DNA of 64,000 nt from Acidobacteriaceae bacterium (GTDB taxonomy: Bacteria; Acidobacteriota; Terriglobia; Terriglobales; Acidobacteriaceae): contig CAHJWN010000009.1 in NCBI GenBank assembly GCA_903642265.1, forward strand, positions 1 through 64,000, given 5' to 3'. Below, one piece after another: positions 49,419-59,096 of this stretch (positions are counted from its first letter, which is position 1; each line of letters begins with the position of its first letter). A program made the translations under genes and the position numbers. The notes under the pieces were generated by a model that saw only the letters and a list, made by a program, of their open reading frames with translations, was not told where the DNA came from and made no database searches.

Positions 49419-49820
49419 ATGAGAGTACCTCCGGTTCCCCTAGAACGTGGGGTCCAGAACCTACCGCTTAGCCTTACCTCCGTGCTCCTCGTTGAAGTTG
49501 ACCGCGAATTGAGAGATTCTAGGAGGCTTCTTCTGAGCTCGCTTGACCAGCCGGTGTTGGCAGTATGTGGCTACCGAGAGGTAGTCTCATTACCGGCAGG
49601 GAGCAATTGCAGCCTCGCGGTAATTGGCGTTGCACCGGATGAGATCGCAGCCGTCCGAACCGCCTCGCACGTGCGGCACACATGGCCGGCAGCCAAGATC
49701 CTTCTGCTCGGTAGGCCTTCCGAGCTGTTTGATGATCCTCTTTACGACGAATCCGTCGTAGCGTCCGGCAATCCAGCTGGGGTTGTAGGGGCGGCACGCC
49801 GTCTTCTCCAAAGTCCATGA
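49419..49820 (+). CDS. degenerate receiver-like protein
   Basis: 133 residues, ATG 49419 after CAGGAACGTCA. Residues about 20-130 follow the receiver fold (SVLLVEVDRELRDSRRLLLSSL, SLAVIGVAPDEIAAVRTASHVR, AKILLLGRPSELFDDP, VVGAARRLL), but the phosphorylation Asp position reads AVIGVAPDE and the first acidic cluster is EVD, so it probably cannot be phosphorylated in the usual way. Pseudo-receivers act by protein contact. It lies 96 bp before the RND efflux operon. Confidence 0.65.
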   Translation: MRVPPVPLERGVQNLPLSLTSVLLVEVDRELRDSRRLLLSSLDQPVLAVCGYREVVSLPAGSNCSLAVIGVAPDEIAAVRTASHVRHTWPAAKILLLGRPSELFDDPLYDESVVASGNPAGVVGAARRLLQSP

Positions 49821-49916
49821 GAACTTTTCTCGCTGATTACATCATCGTGCCGCAAGCACTTACGCCTCTGCTGAACATTTACTTGTGTTAGACCCGCCCC
49901 TCGAAAGAAGGTCTCC

Positions 49917-51164
49917 ATGCGCTCTAAGCGCCTAGTTCTTATCCTGACCTGCATCCTTGCAGCTCTGGTCGTTATCTATGTCGTCCATCGACATCGCGGA
50001 GCCGAACCAACGGCGGAAGCTCCACTTCCACTGCCAACCGTGTCGGTAGCTACCGCACACAGCGGTTTTATCGCCAACCAGCTCACCGTTGCAGGTATAT
50101 TCCAGGCCTTTCAGGAGATCGACGTTCACGGCAAGGTGTCGGGCTATATACGTCACATTTACGTGGACATCGGCGACCGGGTTCGCCAGGGCCAGACTCT
50201 TGCCGTCCTTGAAGTTCCGGAGCTTCAGGCGCAGGTAGCGGGAGCCCAGGCAGGGATTTCTCAAACTCAGCAAAATATCATCAGGCTGCAAAACGAGGTA
50301 GCACGCGAGCAGGCCGGCTATGCTGCCGTCCACGCGAACTATGTTCGGCTGAAGCAAGCCTCGGATCAGCAACCCGGACTGGTTGCAGCGCAGGAACTCG
50401 ACGACGCCTTAGCCAAAGATCGGTCGGCCGCCTCGCAGGTGGACGCGGCGAAGTCGGCCGTCGCAGCAGCACAGGGCCAACTCGGCGTCTCCCGAGCTGA
50501 AAATCTCAGAGTGAGCAGCATGGCGCAGTACGCCACCATCACGGCACCTTACAACGGCGTGGTCACGATGCGTTACGCAGATACCGGATCTCTCATTCCG
50601 GCCGGCACCGCCGAAGGTTTGAACCAAGCTGTTGTTCGCTTGGCCCAAAGCGATGTTCTCCGCTTGCGCATGCCCGTCCCTGAAAGGGACGTTCCCTTCG
50701 TTCACGTCGGTTCTGTCGTCACAGTTCATGTGCAGGCTACCGGCCAGCAATTCCCGGGTACCGTTGTCCGCTTCACACGGGATGTTTCGAATGCGACCAG
50801 GACGATGATGACCGAGGTTGACGTGCCGAACCCGGCCCTGACGCTTACGCCAGGAATGTACGCCGATGTGACCTTCAATCTAGAGCAGAAGAACGGTGCT
50901 CTGATCATCCCCGCCAGTGCCGTCATGCAGGGAGACCAGCCATCGGTGATGCTCGTGGACGCCAACAATCGAGTACAGAAAAGGCCGGTTGATCTGGGGA
51001 TCGCCGGTGCGAACCAGCAGGAAGTAGCCTCCGGCTTGCACCCTGGGGATCGAGTCATCATCGGTGGGATTTCCACCCTGCAACCCGGTCAGCAGGTGAC
51101 ACCGCAAGAGGCATCGAGCAAATTGACCGAATTTCAGAGCGCAAACCAGAAGGGCGGCAAATAA
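49917..51164 (+). CDS. RND efflux periplasmic adaptor (HlyD/AcrA family)
   Basis: 415 residues, ATG 49917 after GAAAGAAGGTCTCC. N-terminal membrane anchor (LVLILTCILAALVVIYVV), lipoyl/barrel-sandwich domain (EIDVHGKVSGYIRHIYVDIGDRVRQGQTLAVLEVPEL), alpha-helical hairpin of about 90 residues, second lipoyl half (ITAPYNGVVTMRYADTGSLI), beta barrel and membrane-proximal domain. It links the RND pump to the TolC-like channel. The pump gene starts 2 bp after its stop. Confidence 0.93.
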   Translation: MRSKRLVLILTCILAALVVIYVVHRHRGAEPTAEAPLPLPTVSVATAHSGFIANQLTVAGIFQAFQEIDVHGKVSGYIRHIYVDIGDRVRQGQTLAVLEVPELQAQVAGAQAGISQTQQNIIRLQNEVAREQAGYAAVHANYVRLKQASDQQPGLVAAQELDDALAKDRSAASQVDAAKSAVAAAQGQLGVSRAENLRVSSMAQYATITAPYNGVVTMRYADTGSLIPAGTAEGLNQAVVRLAQSDVLRLRMPVPERDVPFVHVGSVVTVHVQATGQQFPGTVVRFTRDVSNATRTMMTEVDVPNPALTLTPGMYADVTFNLEQKNGALIIPASAVMQGDQPSVMLVDANNRVQKRPVDLGIAGANQQEVASGLHPGDRVIIGGISTLQPGQQVTPQEASSKLTEFQSANQKGGK

Positions 51165-51166
51165 GC

Positions 51167-54100
51167 ATGTCCTTCTTCGCTATCAAGTACCCGTTTTTTA
51201 TCCTGATGTCGTGCATGATCGTGGTCGTCGTAGGCATAGCTGCCATCATGAATATGCCCGTTGATCTCTTCCCCCCCGTGAAGATTCCGGTGGTGGTTGT
51301 CGCAACCTTCTACGCGGGCATGCCACCGGAACAGATCGAATCCGACATCACTGACAGTGATGAACGTTTCTTCACCCTGGGGAGCAACATCAGCCACATC
51401 GAGTCACGCTCGATGAGCGGCGTCAGCCTGATCAAAATATACTTCCAGCCCGGTACCGATCCGACAGCGGCGGTAAGTGGCATCTCTAACCTTGCGATGG
51501 CCAACCTGCGCCGCCTCCCACCCGGCACACTGCCCCCAGTCGTGCTCAGCTTCGATGCTGCGAACTTGCCGGTCTGCCTGATCACCTTGAAGGGTGCCGG
51601 CATGAACCAAACGCAACTCAAAGATCTAGCCCAGTTCAGCGTTCGCAATCAGGTAGCAAATGTTCCGGGTGCGTCCGTTCCGCAGCCCTATGGTGGTACG
51701 TACCGGCAGATCATGGTTTACGTCGATCCACTGAAGCTGCAGGCCTCACAGCTTGGGGTGATGGACGTCGTCCATGCAGTCAACGAATCCAACCTGATTC
51801 TTCCCGCCGGTGACGTTCGTATCGGTCCCAAGGACTACAACATCTATGCGAACAGCCAGGTACCGACCCCCAACGATGTGAACAGTATCCCGCTGCGTAC
51901 TGTTGGCAACGCCTCCATTCTGGTGGGCGATGTAGGCCATGCCGTCGACGGCGGGCAGCTTCAGACCAACATCGTAAGAGTGGATGGCCAGCACTCTGTC
52001 TACATCCCCGTCTTGAAGCAGGGAGGCAATTCCAACACCATCACCATCGTGGATGGCATTCGGAAGGCCACAGCTCATCTGCTCGACATTCCAGACCAAC
52101 TGAAGACGGCGGTGGTGTTCGACCAATCGGTCTTCGTGAAAACAGCTATCAAGAACGTCATCAGCGAAGGTGCCATCGGTCTTTGCCTCACCGGCATCAT
52201 GATTCTGCTTTTTCTTGGGAATGTCCGAGCGACGGTCGCCGTGCTACTTTCCATTCCCATCTCCTGTATCGCCACGTTCCTGATCTTGGATGCCTTCGGA
52301 ACCTCGATCAACACCATGGTTCTTGGCGGCATGGCGCTCGTGCTCTCTCGGCTTATCGACAATTCCGTGGTGGTGCTCGAAAACATCTTCCGTCATTTCG
52401 AGATGGGCGAAGACAGCGTTAGGGCTTCCCAGGAGGGAGGCAAGGAAGTTCAACTTGCGGTGCTGGCCGCTACCGTCAGCACGGCCATCGTCTTCTTTCC
52501 GGTTGTCCTCCTTACCGGTGTCAGCAAGTACCTTTTCACCGCGCTCGCGCTTGCGGTCGTAATCGCCCTCTTCTGCTCCTACGTGGTGGCCATGACCGTT
52601 GTGCCGCTCTTCTGCTCCAAATTCATCAAGCACACAGGGCATGGCGAGGAGCACGAATCAGCGGAAAGCGACGATCCAGTGCCGGAGCACATGCGCGGAG
52701 GTCATGGACAGAAGAACCTCTTTGCGAAGATCGTCCATTCCTTCAACAAGGGGTTCGGTTGGCTTCAGGCACGCTACGACGGAGCGATTCACTACTGCCT
52801 GGGACGCCCAGGCTGGGTGATAGTTAGTTTTTCCATCTTTGTGGTCCTGAGCTTCGCTCTCGCACCGTTTCTTGGTAGAGCATATTTTCCGCGCACAGAC
52901 CCTGGACAGTTCGTCATCAGTGTCAAAGCTCCTACGGGGACACGCATTGAACTCACCGACCAGTACATCGCTCGCGTAGAGGAAGATGTGCGATCGGTGG
53001 TGGCGCCTAAAGATCTCAACATGATCGTCTCCAACATCGGCGTTACCCCGGATCTTTCCGCGATCTACACGCCGAACTCTGGGATGCACACGGCCTTCGT
53101 TCAGGTAAGCCTCAAGGAGGAGCACAGCCTCAGCAGCTTCGCCTACATTGATCGAGTCCGCGCCAAATTGGCATCGGATCTCCCTTCGGTCCAGACCTAT
53201 TTCCAAACAGGCGGGTTGGTCGATTCCATTGTCAACCAGGGTCTGCCGGCTCCTTTCGACGTCCAGGTCAGCAGCAACGACATGGCGGGTGGATACGCAA
53301 CGGCGCAGCAGCTCGCTCGGAAGATGAGCGCGCTCCATGGCGTGAGTGACGTCCTGATTCCTCAGGATGTCGACTATCCCGGTTTGGCTCTCAACATCGA
53401 TCGTCAACAGGCAAGCCTGGAAGGGCTAACCCCGAAGACGATCGTCGATAGCGTCATCACGGCCATGACCTCGAATGGAGTCGTTGCACCCAGCTATTGG
53501 ATCGATCCAAAGACCGGCAACAACTACATGTTGACTGTCCAGTACCCAGAGTCGCAGGTGCAAACTCTGAATGACTTCAAGCAGATCCCGCTGCGCTCCG
53601 CGGACGGGAAGTCAACGACGCCGCTCGAAACAGTCGCCTCCATCAAGTCGATCAACACGCCCACCGAGGTGGATCACTATCAGCTTCGGCGCGTCTTCGA
53701 CGTGTACATCATGCCGAAGAAGGAAGATCTAAAAGCAATGAACGCTGACGTGAACAAGGTCGTCGCTCAGATGAACCTTCCGAAAGGCACGAAGGTCACA
53801 GTACGCGGCTCGGTCGTCAACATGAATGATTCCTTTAGATCGTTTGCGATCGGTCTCATACTGTCCATTATTCTCGTCTTCCTTATCCTGATGGCGCAGT
53901 TTGCATCCTTCGTCGACCCATTCATCATCCTGCTTGCGATACCGCCCGGGATTTCCGGTGTGATCTTGTTCCTGCTGTTGACCGGCACCACCATCAACAT
54001 CATGAGTTTGATGGGTGTGCTCATGATGACCGGCATCGTCGTGTCGGACAGCATTCTGATCGTCGAGTTCACAGGGCAGTTGCGCGAACAGGGTAGAGAT

Positions 54101-54388
54101 CTGGAAGACGCGATCATCACAGCGTGCAAGGTTCGTCTACGGCCCATCCTCATGACAACGCTAGCCACAATTCTAGGACTCATTCCTATGGCACTCGCAC
54201 TTGAAGCCGGCAGCGAGCAGTACGCGCCGCTAGCTCGAGCGATTCTGGGCGGCCTCACCGTATCGGGTGTGGTCACGGTCTTCCTCGTACCTAGTGCCTA
54301 CCTGCTCATTCACAGGCGAATCGAAGCGCGGAAAGCAAGATCCGCAGGATCGGGCTTGACCGGGCAGGCGATGGAGGCGACAGCATGA
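51167..54388 (+). CDS. RND-family efflux permease
   Basis: 1073 residues with the RND layout: TM1 at the N terminus, two large periplasmic loops and TM groups around 340-490 and 880-1050. In TM4 the proton-relay region reads LSRLIDNSVVVLENIF; AcrB has two Asp here, and in this protein the second is Asn, as in a separate subgroup. A His/Glu-rich insert HTGHGEEHESAESDD lies between TM6 and TM7 in the cytoplasm. GTSINTMVLGGMALV and MSLMGVLMMTGIVVSDSIL are conserved. Substrate unknown; a metal is possible from the His-rich segment. The stop overlaps the start of the outer-membrane gene (ATGA). Confidence 0.92.
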   Translation: MSFFAIKYPFFILMSCMIVVVVGIAAIMNMPVDLFPPVKIPVVVVATFYAGMPPEQIESDITDSDERFFTLGSNISHIESRSMSGVSLIKIYFQPGTDPTAAVSGISNLAMANLRRLPPGTLPPVVLSFDAANLPVCLITLKGAGMNQTQLKDLAQFSVRNQVANVPGASVPQPYGGTYRQIMVYVDPLKLQASQLGVMDVVHAVNESNLILPAGDVRIGPKDYNIYANSQVPTPNDVNSIPLRTVGNASILVGDVGHAVDGGQLQTNIVRVDGQHSVYIPVLKQGGNSNTITIVDGIRKATAHLLDIPDQLKTAVVFDQSVFVKTAIKNVISEGAIGLCLTGIMILLFLGNVRATVAVLLSIPISCIATFLILDAFGTSINTMVLGGMALVLSRLIDNSVVVLENIFRHFEMGEDSVRASQEGGKEVQLAVLAATVSTAIVFFPVVLLTGVSKYLFTALALAVVIALFCSYVVAMTVVPLFCSKFIKHTGHGEEHESAESDDPVPEHMRGGHGQKNLFAKIVHSFNKGFGWLQARYDGAIHYCLGRPGWVIVSFSIFVVLSFALAPFLGRAYFPRTDPGQFVISVKAPTGTRIELTDQYIARVEEDVRSVVAPKDLNMIVSNIGVTPDLSAIYTPNSGMHTAFVQVSLKEEHSLSSFAYIDRVRAKLASDLPSVQTYFQTGGLVDSIVNQGLPAPFDVQVSSNDMAGGYATAQQLARKMSALHGVSDVLIPQDVDYPGLALNIDRQQASLEGLTPKTIVDSVITAMTSNGVVAPSYWIDPKTGNNYMLTVQYPESQVQTLNDFKQIPLRSADGKSTTPLETVASIKSINTPTEVDHYQLRRVFDVYIMPKKEDLKAMNADVNKVVAQMNLPKGTKVTVRGSVVNMNDSFRSFAIGLILSIILVFLILMAQFASFVDPFIILLAIPPGISGVILFLLLTGTTINIMSLMGVLMMTGIVVSDSILIVEFTGQLREQGRDLEDAIITACKVRLRPILMTTLATILGLIPMALALEAGSEQYAPLARAILGGLTVSGVVTVFLVPSAYLLIHRRIEARKARSAGSGLTGQAMEATA

Positions 54389-55815
54389 GAACCGTTCTTC
54401 TGATCTTTTTGCTGGCACCGTTGCCGATGTTTGGACAGTCAGATGAAAGCCTGCCTCAGGCTCCATTAAGCTCGCCTCGTGTCTTCGACACGGCGATGTT
54501 GGGTCAAACCTCGCCTGCACCTCAGACAGGTGCAGGCCGAGGACAGCAACCTCCGTTGCTGGATCCCGGCAATCCGGGCACTCCCATCACGCGGTCTGAA
54601 GCTGAAACGCTGGCTCTAAAAAACAATCCACGTATCACGGCCAGTACTCTGCTCGCACTCGCCGCCGGCCAGATTACCCGACAAACCCGGTCGAACGAGT
54701 TGCCCCAGATCTATGGGGCGGCCACCGCAGAAAAAGCTGAGGACGGCGGACGCATCGGGGCTGGTTCCCTCACCGATTCTCGCCTTTACACTCATGCAGG
54801 AGCTGGCGGTACGCTTACACAGCTCATCACAGACTTTGGGCACACCAGAGACCTTGTCGCCACAAACAAGCTTCAGCAGAAGGCACAGGATAAGACCACG
54901 ATCGCAACGCAACAAGACGTCATGATGGCGACCGACACGGCGTTTTATCGTTTGCTCAATGCGCAGTCACTACTCCGCGTCGCGAAAGCTACGGTGGCGG
55001 CTAGAGCTGACACGCAGAACCTTACCTCTGCTCTTACAAAAAGTGCGCTGAAGAGTGATCTCGACCTGAACGTTGCGTCAGCCGATCTCTCTCAGGCGCA
55101 ACTCTTACTGTTGGATGCGGAGAATGCAGTGGCCTCCGCGAGTGCAGCGCTGGCGTCCGTCCTCGCCGCATCACCCGATACGGTTTACGCGGCTGAGGAA
55201 GACTCCTCAGCTCCGCCACCTCCGCCACCTTCTCCGGATAGCTCAAATGCTTTGAACGCAGAGGCACAAAAGCAGCGACCGGATCTCCAGGCATTGCAAC
55301 TCAATGCTCAAGCGTACGAGAAGTTTGCTCGTGCGCAGCAGCTACAGCATCTACCAACCATTTCAGCGTTGGCCACGGGAGGTATCACCCCAGTGGCTCC
55401 GGACAACGTCTTCGTCCCGAACTTCTACGCTGCTGGAGGAGTCAATCTCTCGGTCCCTTTCTTCACAGGCTTCCGCATCAGCGCACAAGCCGAGGAAGCA
55501 AGGCTGAGACAAAAGGCGACCGAAAAGCAGGCCCAGGATTTGTCCAACACCATATCCCGGGATGTCCGAATTGGAGTTCTGAACGCTGAAACCGCCTTCC
55601 GCAGGATCGCGGTAGCGGACCAGTTTCGCAACCAAACAGCTCAGGCTCTCGCACTCGCTCAAACACGATATAAGCTAGGCCTCAGTTCGATCGTCGAACT
55701 CAGTCAGGCTCAACTCCAAGGCACACAGGCAGCGGTCGCGGCGGTGAACGCACGATACGATTATCTGCTGGCACTTCGAACCCTGGACTACGCGCGTGGC
55801 CAGCTTGCCCCGTAG
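54385..55815 (+). CDS. TolC-family outer-membrane efflux protein
   Basis: 476 residues from ATG 54385, overlapping the permease stop. Signal peptide MRTVLLIFLLAPLPMFGQ; two OEP repeats: SEAETLALKNNPRITAS...QIYGAATAEKA...LITDFGHTRDLV and NLSVPFFTGFRISAQAEEARL...RYKLGLSSIVELSQAQLQ. A Pro run (APPPPPPSPDSS) sits in the middle of the sequence between the two repeats. It completes the tripartite pump. Confidence 0.92.
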   Translation: MRTVLLIFLLAPLPMFGQSDESLPQAPLSSPRVFDTAMLGQTSPAPQTGAGRGQQPPLLDPGNPGTPITRSEAETLALKNNPRITASTLLALAAGQITRQTRSNELPQIYGAATAEKAEDGGRIGAGSLTDSRLYTHAGAGGTLTQLITDFGHTRDLVATNKLQQKAQDKTTIATQQDVMMATDTAFYRLLNAQSLLRVAKATVAARADTQNLTSALTKSALKSDLDLNVASADLSQAQLLLLDAENAVASASAALASVLAASPDTVYAAEEDSSAPPPPPPSPDSSNALNAEAQKQRPDLQALQLNAQAYEKFARAQQLQHLPTISALATGGITPVAPDNVFVPNFYAAGGVNLSVPFFTGFRISAQAEEARLRQKATEKQAQDLSNTISRDVRIGVLNAETAFRRIAVADQFRNQTAQALALAQTRYKLGLSSIVELSQAQLQGTQAAVAAVNARYDYLLALRTLDYARGQLAP

Positions 55816-55857
55816 AAACGAACTCCGCGCTTCCTAACTCGTTTCGGAAGGAGACGA

Positions 55858-57186
55858 TTGCTAACCGCTCAGCAATTCCCAAGTGAGAGTCTGGGACGAC
55901 AGATCGAAAGCGCCCAGCCGAATGTGGCAGCCGCCACGCCCGATTCTGCGTCGATGACACTCAAAATGTGGGTTATGGTGCTTCTCACAGGAACAGGAGC
56001 GGGCCTCACCAGCGGATTGCTGATGAGGCTGCTTCGCTTGGCTCAACACCTCACCTTTTCCTACTCATCCGGGGACTTTCTTCTAGGAGTGCGCCACGTC
56101 TCGCCGATGCACAGACTCCTGGCGGTCTCGCTGGGAGGCGTAATCGCGGGGTTATCCCTCTATATCTTGCGGCGAATGACGGGTGGGTCGGGGGCGGAAG
56201 TGACCGGATCCATCTGGCATAAACAGGGCCGTTTCGAAGCCGGCCCGACGATTGCAAAGTCCATCATTTCGATTGTGATTGTAGGCATGGGTGCCGCCAT
56301 CGGCCGCGAAGCTGCTCTCAAGGACACGGGGGCCACCGTCGCAGGCAAGATATCCGACTGGACCAGCATGTCACTTCCACAAAGGCGGCTGCTCGTGGCG
56401 TGTGGGGCAGGAGCCGGAATGGCAGCAGCCTACAATGTGCCTCTGGGCGGCGCACTCTTCGCAATCGAGGTTCTTCTGGGAACCATGTCCCTGACGAATG
56501 TCCTGGCGGCCGTACTCGCCTCTGTCACCGCTGTGGCAGTCTCTTGGTTGCTTCTTCCGAACGCACCTACGTTCCAAGTGGCGCAGCTCTCGATCAGCCC
56601 CTCTTTAATATTATGGGCCGTGATCGCAGGTCCGCTTCTTGGGGCAGCTTCTGCCGTATACGTCCGGTTCATCGGCTGGTCCGAATCGGGCAAACCAAAA
56701 GAGTACATGGTGATTCTTGCTCCGATTCTCGTGTTCATCGGTCTGGGCGTTCTTTCTATGCGCTTTCCCGAAGTTCTTGGAAACGGTAAGAACGTTGTCC
56801 AGGAAGCCTTTGGAAGCCAGCTAGGAACGGGTTTGCTCTGTTGGTTGCTGATACTCAGGCCGCTGGCAACAGCTATGTGCCTCAAGTCCGGCGCACCAGG
56901 CGGACTATTCACGCCCACGATGACGTTTGGAGCGCTACTCGGGGGCCTGTTCGGGGAGGGGTGGAGCCATCTCGCTCCATCGGTTTCCAAAGATAGCTAT
57001 GCCATTGTTGGAGCTGGCGCAATGCTGGCGTCGGCGTCGCAGGGGCCGATCTCATCGGTTGTCTTCATGTTGGAGTTGACGAATCACACGGACGCCCTGA
57101 TCGTTCCTTTGATCATTGCAGTCGCTGGTGCCACCCTGATGGCGCGAAGAATGGAAGTCCACTCTATCTACTCCATCCGCGGCTGA
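55858..57186 (+). CDS. ClC-family anion channel/transporter
   Basis: 442 residues from TTG 55858 with GGAAGGAGACGA directly before it. About ten membrane helices; GGSGAEVTGSIWH at the first filter region, AAIGREAALKDTGATVAG where GREGP is usual (Gly-Pro replaced by Ala-Ala), GAPGGLFTPTMTFGALLGG at the GxFxP region. The changes at the filter suggest altered anion selectivity. It follows the efflux operon by 42 bp. It is not close to the ClcB-like protein at 28919-30190. Confidence 0.85.
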   Translation: MLTAQQFPSESLGRQIESAQPNVAAATPDSASMTLKMWVMVLLTGTGAGLTSGLLMRLLRLAQHLTFSYSSGDFLLGVRHVSPMHRLLAVSLGGVIAGLSLYILRRMTGGSGAEVTGSIWHKQGRFEAGPTIAKSIISIVIVGMGAAIGREAALKDTGATVAGKISDWTSMSLPQRRLLVACGAGAGMAAAYNVPLGGALFAIEVLLGTMSLTNVLAAVLASVTAVAVSWLLLPNAPTFQVAQLSISPSLILWAVIAGPLLGAASAVYVRFIGWSESGKPKEYMVILAPILVFIGLGVLSMRFPEVLGNGKNVVQEAFGSQLGTGLLCWLLILRPLATAMCLKSGAPGGLFTPTMTFGALLGGLFGEGWSHLAPSVSKDSYAIVGAGAMLASASQGPISSVVFMLELTNHTDALIVPLIIAVAGATLMARRMEVHSIYSIRG

Positions 57187-57300
57187 CGTTCGCTTTGCCC
57201 ACAAGCCGAGCATGTGAGGCGTTTGGCAAGTGCCAGCTAACAAGCTTCCTAGATATCGAGAGAATATCGCTGCTGGTCCCTCATGCTGCCGCCCAAATCG

Positions 57301-58866
57301 TTATGTCGGCTGCGGCGATCCTTCGAATGGAAGAAAGACTGCGAACACCGTTCCGTGACGTCCGTTGCCATGGCTCGATCGAAACGTCAGGCGGCCCTGA
57401 TGGCGTTCGATAATCTCCGATGAGACCCACAAGCCAAGACCCGAGCCGCCGATCCCCTTGGTTGTGAAGAAGGGTTCAAAGATATGTTGCTGGTCGCGCT
57501 TTGCCATGCCGGCACCCGTGTCCGCAACCGTTATCACTAACCCCTTTTTACCCGTAGTCCACTCCGTGGCCTCGCGGCTTCGAACCAGCAACCGGCCGCC
57601 CTTCGGCATAGCATCCAGGGCATTGCCTACGAGATTATTCAATACCTGACGAATATCGCCTTCGTAAATCTCTACCGTTCGGGAGGCCCGCTTCCTCTTT
57701 TCGACTTGGATGGCAGCATTCCGCAATCGGCTCTCGTACATGCTAAGCACAGATGAGATCAAGTCAATGCAGGAAACTTTTGTTGGATTGGAGGGCTGGC
57801 GGTGAAAGCGAAGAGTCTGGTTTACGATGTTGCCGACGCGTCGAAGTTCGCGGTCAGCGTCGTCCAAATAGGACTGCACCTTTCCAAGGTCAGTTTCCGT
57901 CCGAGCGATGTAGAGGAGATTGGTCACTGCTTCTAGCGGATTATTGATCTCATGGGAGATCGAGGCTGCCATCCGTCCCACTGCTGCCAACTTCTCCGCG
58001 CGGATCAAGAGCCGTTCACGTTGCTTATCCTCAGTGATGTCGCGGTAGAAGACCGTAATCCCCTCATCTGTCGGCTGGGCAGAGATGGACAGCCAGATAT
58101 TCAATGGCTCCGGATAGAACGCTTCAAAAGATCCGGAGATCCCTTCAAACATGGCGCTATAGTAATGCTTCAGATAGGGTGATCCTTCATACACGGTCGC
58201 GGGGAAGCTCTCCCAGACCGTGGTTCCCAGCACGTCTTCTCCCCGTCCCATCACTTGGTAGCAACGAGGATTGATGAACGTAAACCTCCATGCGCGATCC
58301 AGACTGAAGATGGCATCGGAAGTAGCGCTCATAACGCTGTCCAACTGATCGGCAGTTGTCTTCAGCGCCAAGCGGTCCTTCACCGCTTCGGTCACATCCG
58401 CGCAAACCACAAACACGCCCGCGATGGAGGTACCTTCAAACGCTGGACTATAAGAATAGTTCCAGTAGAGGTCCGTCAGTTCACCGTCTTGCTCCAGAGG
58501 CACCAGAATGCCCTCATGCGAAACGCTTTCACCTGTCGCAAGCACATGTTTGATCTCCGGCCCGACGATATGCCACGCCTCCTGCCACACCTCACGGGCA
58601 GGTGCGCCAAGGGCTCCAGGGTGCTTGATGCTTGTGATTGAGCGTGCAGAATCGTTGTAGATGAGAAGCGACTCTGGCCCCCAATAAATAAACATGGGCA
58701 GGGGCGAAGCCAAAATGATGTTTACGAGGGAAAGGAGTTCCTTCGACCAATCCTTGATTGGACCAACGACGCTTTCTGCCCAGGGAAATGTTCGCACCAG
58801 GTCGGCCATCTCCCCGATTCCAACAATGACATTAGCGGAAAGCGAGTTGTTTGGCTTTGCGGACAT
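57301..58866 (-). CDS. PAS-domain sensor histidine kinase, soluble
   Basis: 521 residues. No membrane helix. A GAF/PAS-like region at about 20-165 (TFPWAESVVGPIKDWSKELLSLVNIILASPLPMFIYWGPESLLIYND), a second PAS at about 170-285 (DQLDSVMSATSDAIFSLDRAWRFTFINPRC), then HisKA AAVGRMAASISHEINNPLEA with His 305, and HATPase (QVLNNLVGNALDAM, ITVADTGAGMAKRDQQHIFEPFFTTKG, GSGLGLWVS). No response regulator is adjacent. It converges with the ClC gene; the 114 bp between them hold no gene. Confidence 0.92.
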   Translation of the reverse strand: MSAKPNNSLSANVIVGIGEMADLVRTFPWAESVVGPIKDWSKELLSLVNIILASPLPMFIYWGPESLLIYNDSARSITSIKHPGALGAPAREVWQEAWHIVGPEIKHVLATGESVSHEGILVPLEQDGELTDLYWNYSYSPAFEGTSIAGVFVVCADVTEAVKDRLALKTTADQLDSVMSATSDAIFSLDRAWRFTFINPRCYQVMGRGEDVLGTTVWESFPATVYEGSPYLKHYYSAMFEGISGSFEAFYPEPLNIWLSISAQPTDEGITVFYRDITEDKQRERLLIRAEKLAAVGRMAASISHEINNPLEAVTNLLYIARTETDLGKVQSYLDDADRELRRVGNIVNQTLRFHRQPSNPTKVSCIDLISSVLSMYESRLRNAAIQVEKRKRASRTVEIYEGDIRQVLNNLVGNALDAMPKGGRLLVRSREATEWTTGKKGLVITVADTGAGMAKRDQQHIFEPFFTTKGIGGSGLGLWVSSEIIERHQGRLTFRSSHGNGRHGTVFAVFLPFEGSPQPT

Positions 58867-59096
58867 AGGCGTTTATTCTAGCCGTTCGTCGCCCGCTACC
58901 GCGTCTCTGTCTCGCCCTGCAGGCCATTATGGAAATGTGACTTCTGGCCTGAACCCTCCGTTGCGCTGATTCAACCTAGATTGCCATACGATGCTTGTAG
59001 GCAGCATGAGCGGAAGCGGTGATTTCGCGGTTACGGCGTTCCCGAGCCAACGGGCTCAGGGTACATGTGGACGACTGTCCCGCTTTGCCGGTCAGG
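58867..59096. other. gap between kinase and recombinase module
   Basis: 230 bp without a supported gene. It is the likely left border of the recombinase/defence block, but I see no clear direct repeats or tRNA end that would mark an attachment site. Confidence 0.4.
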
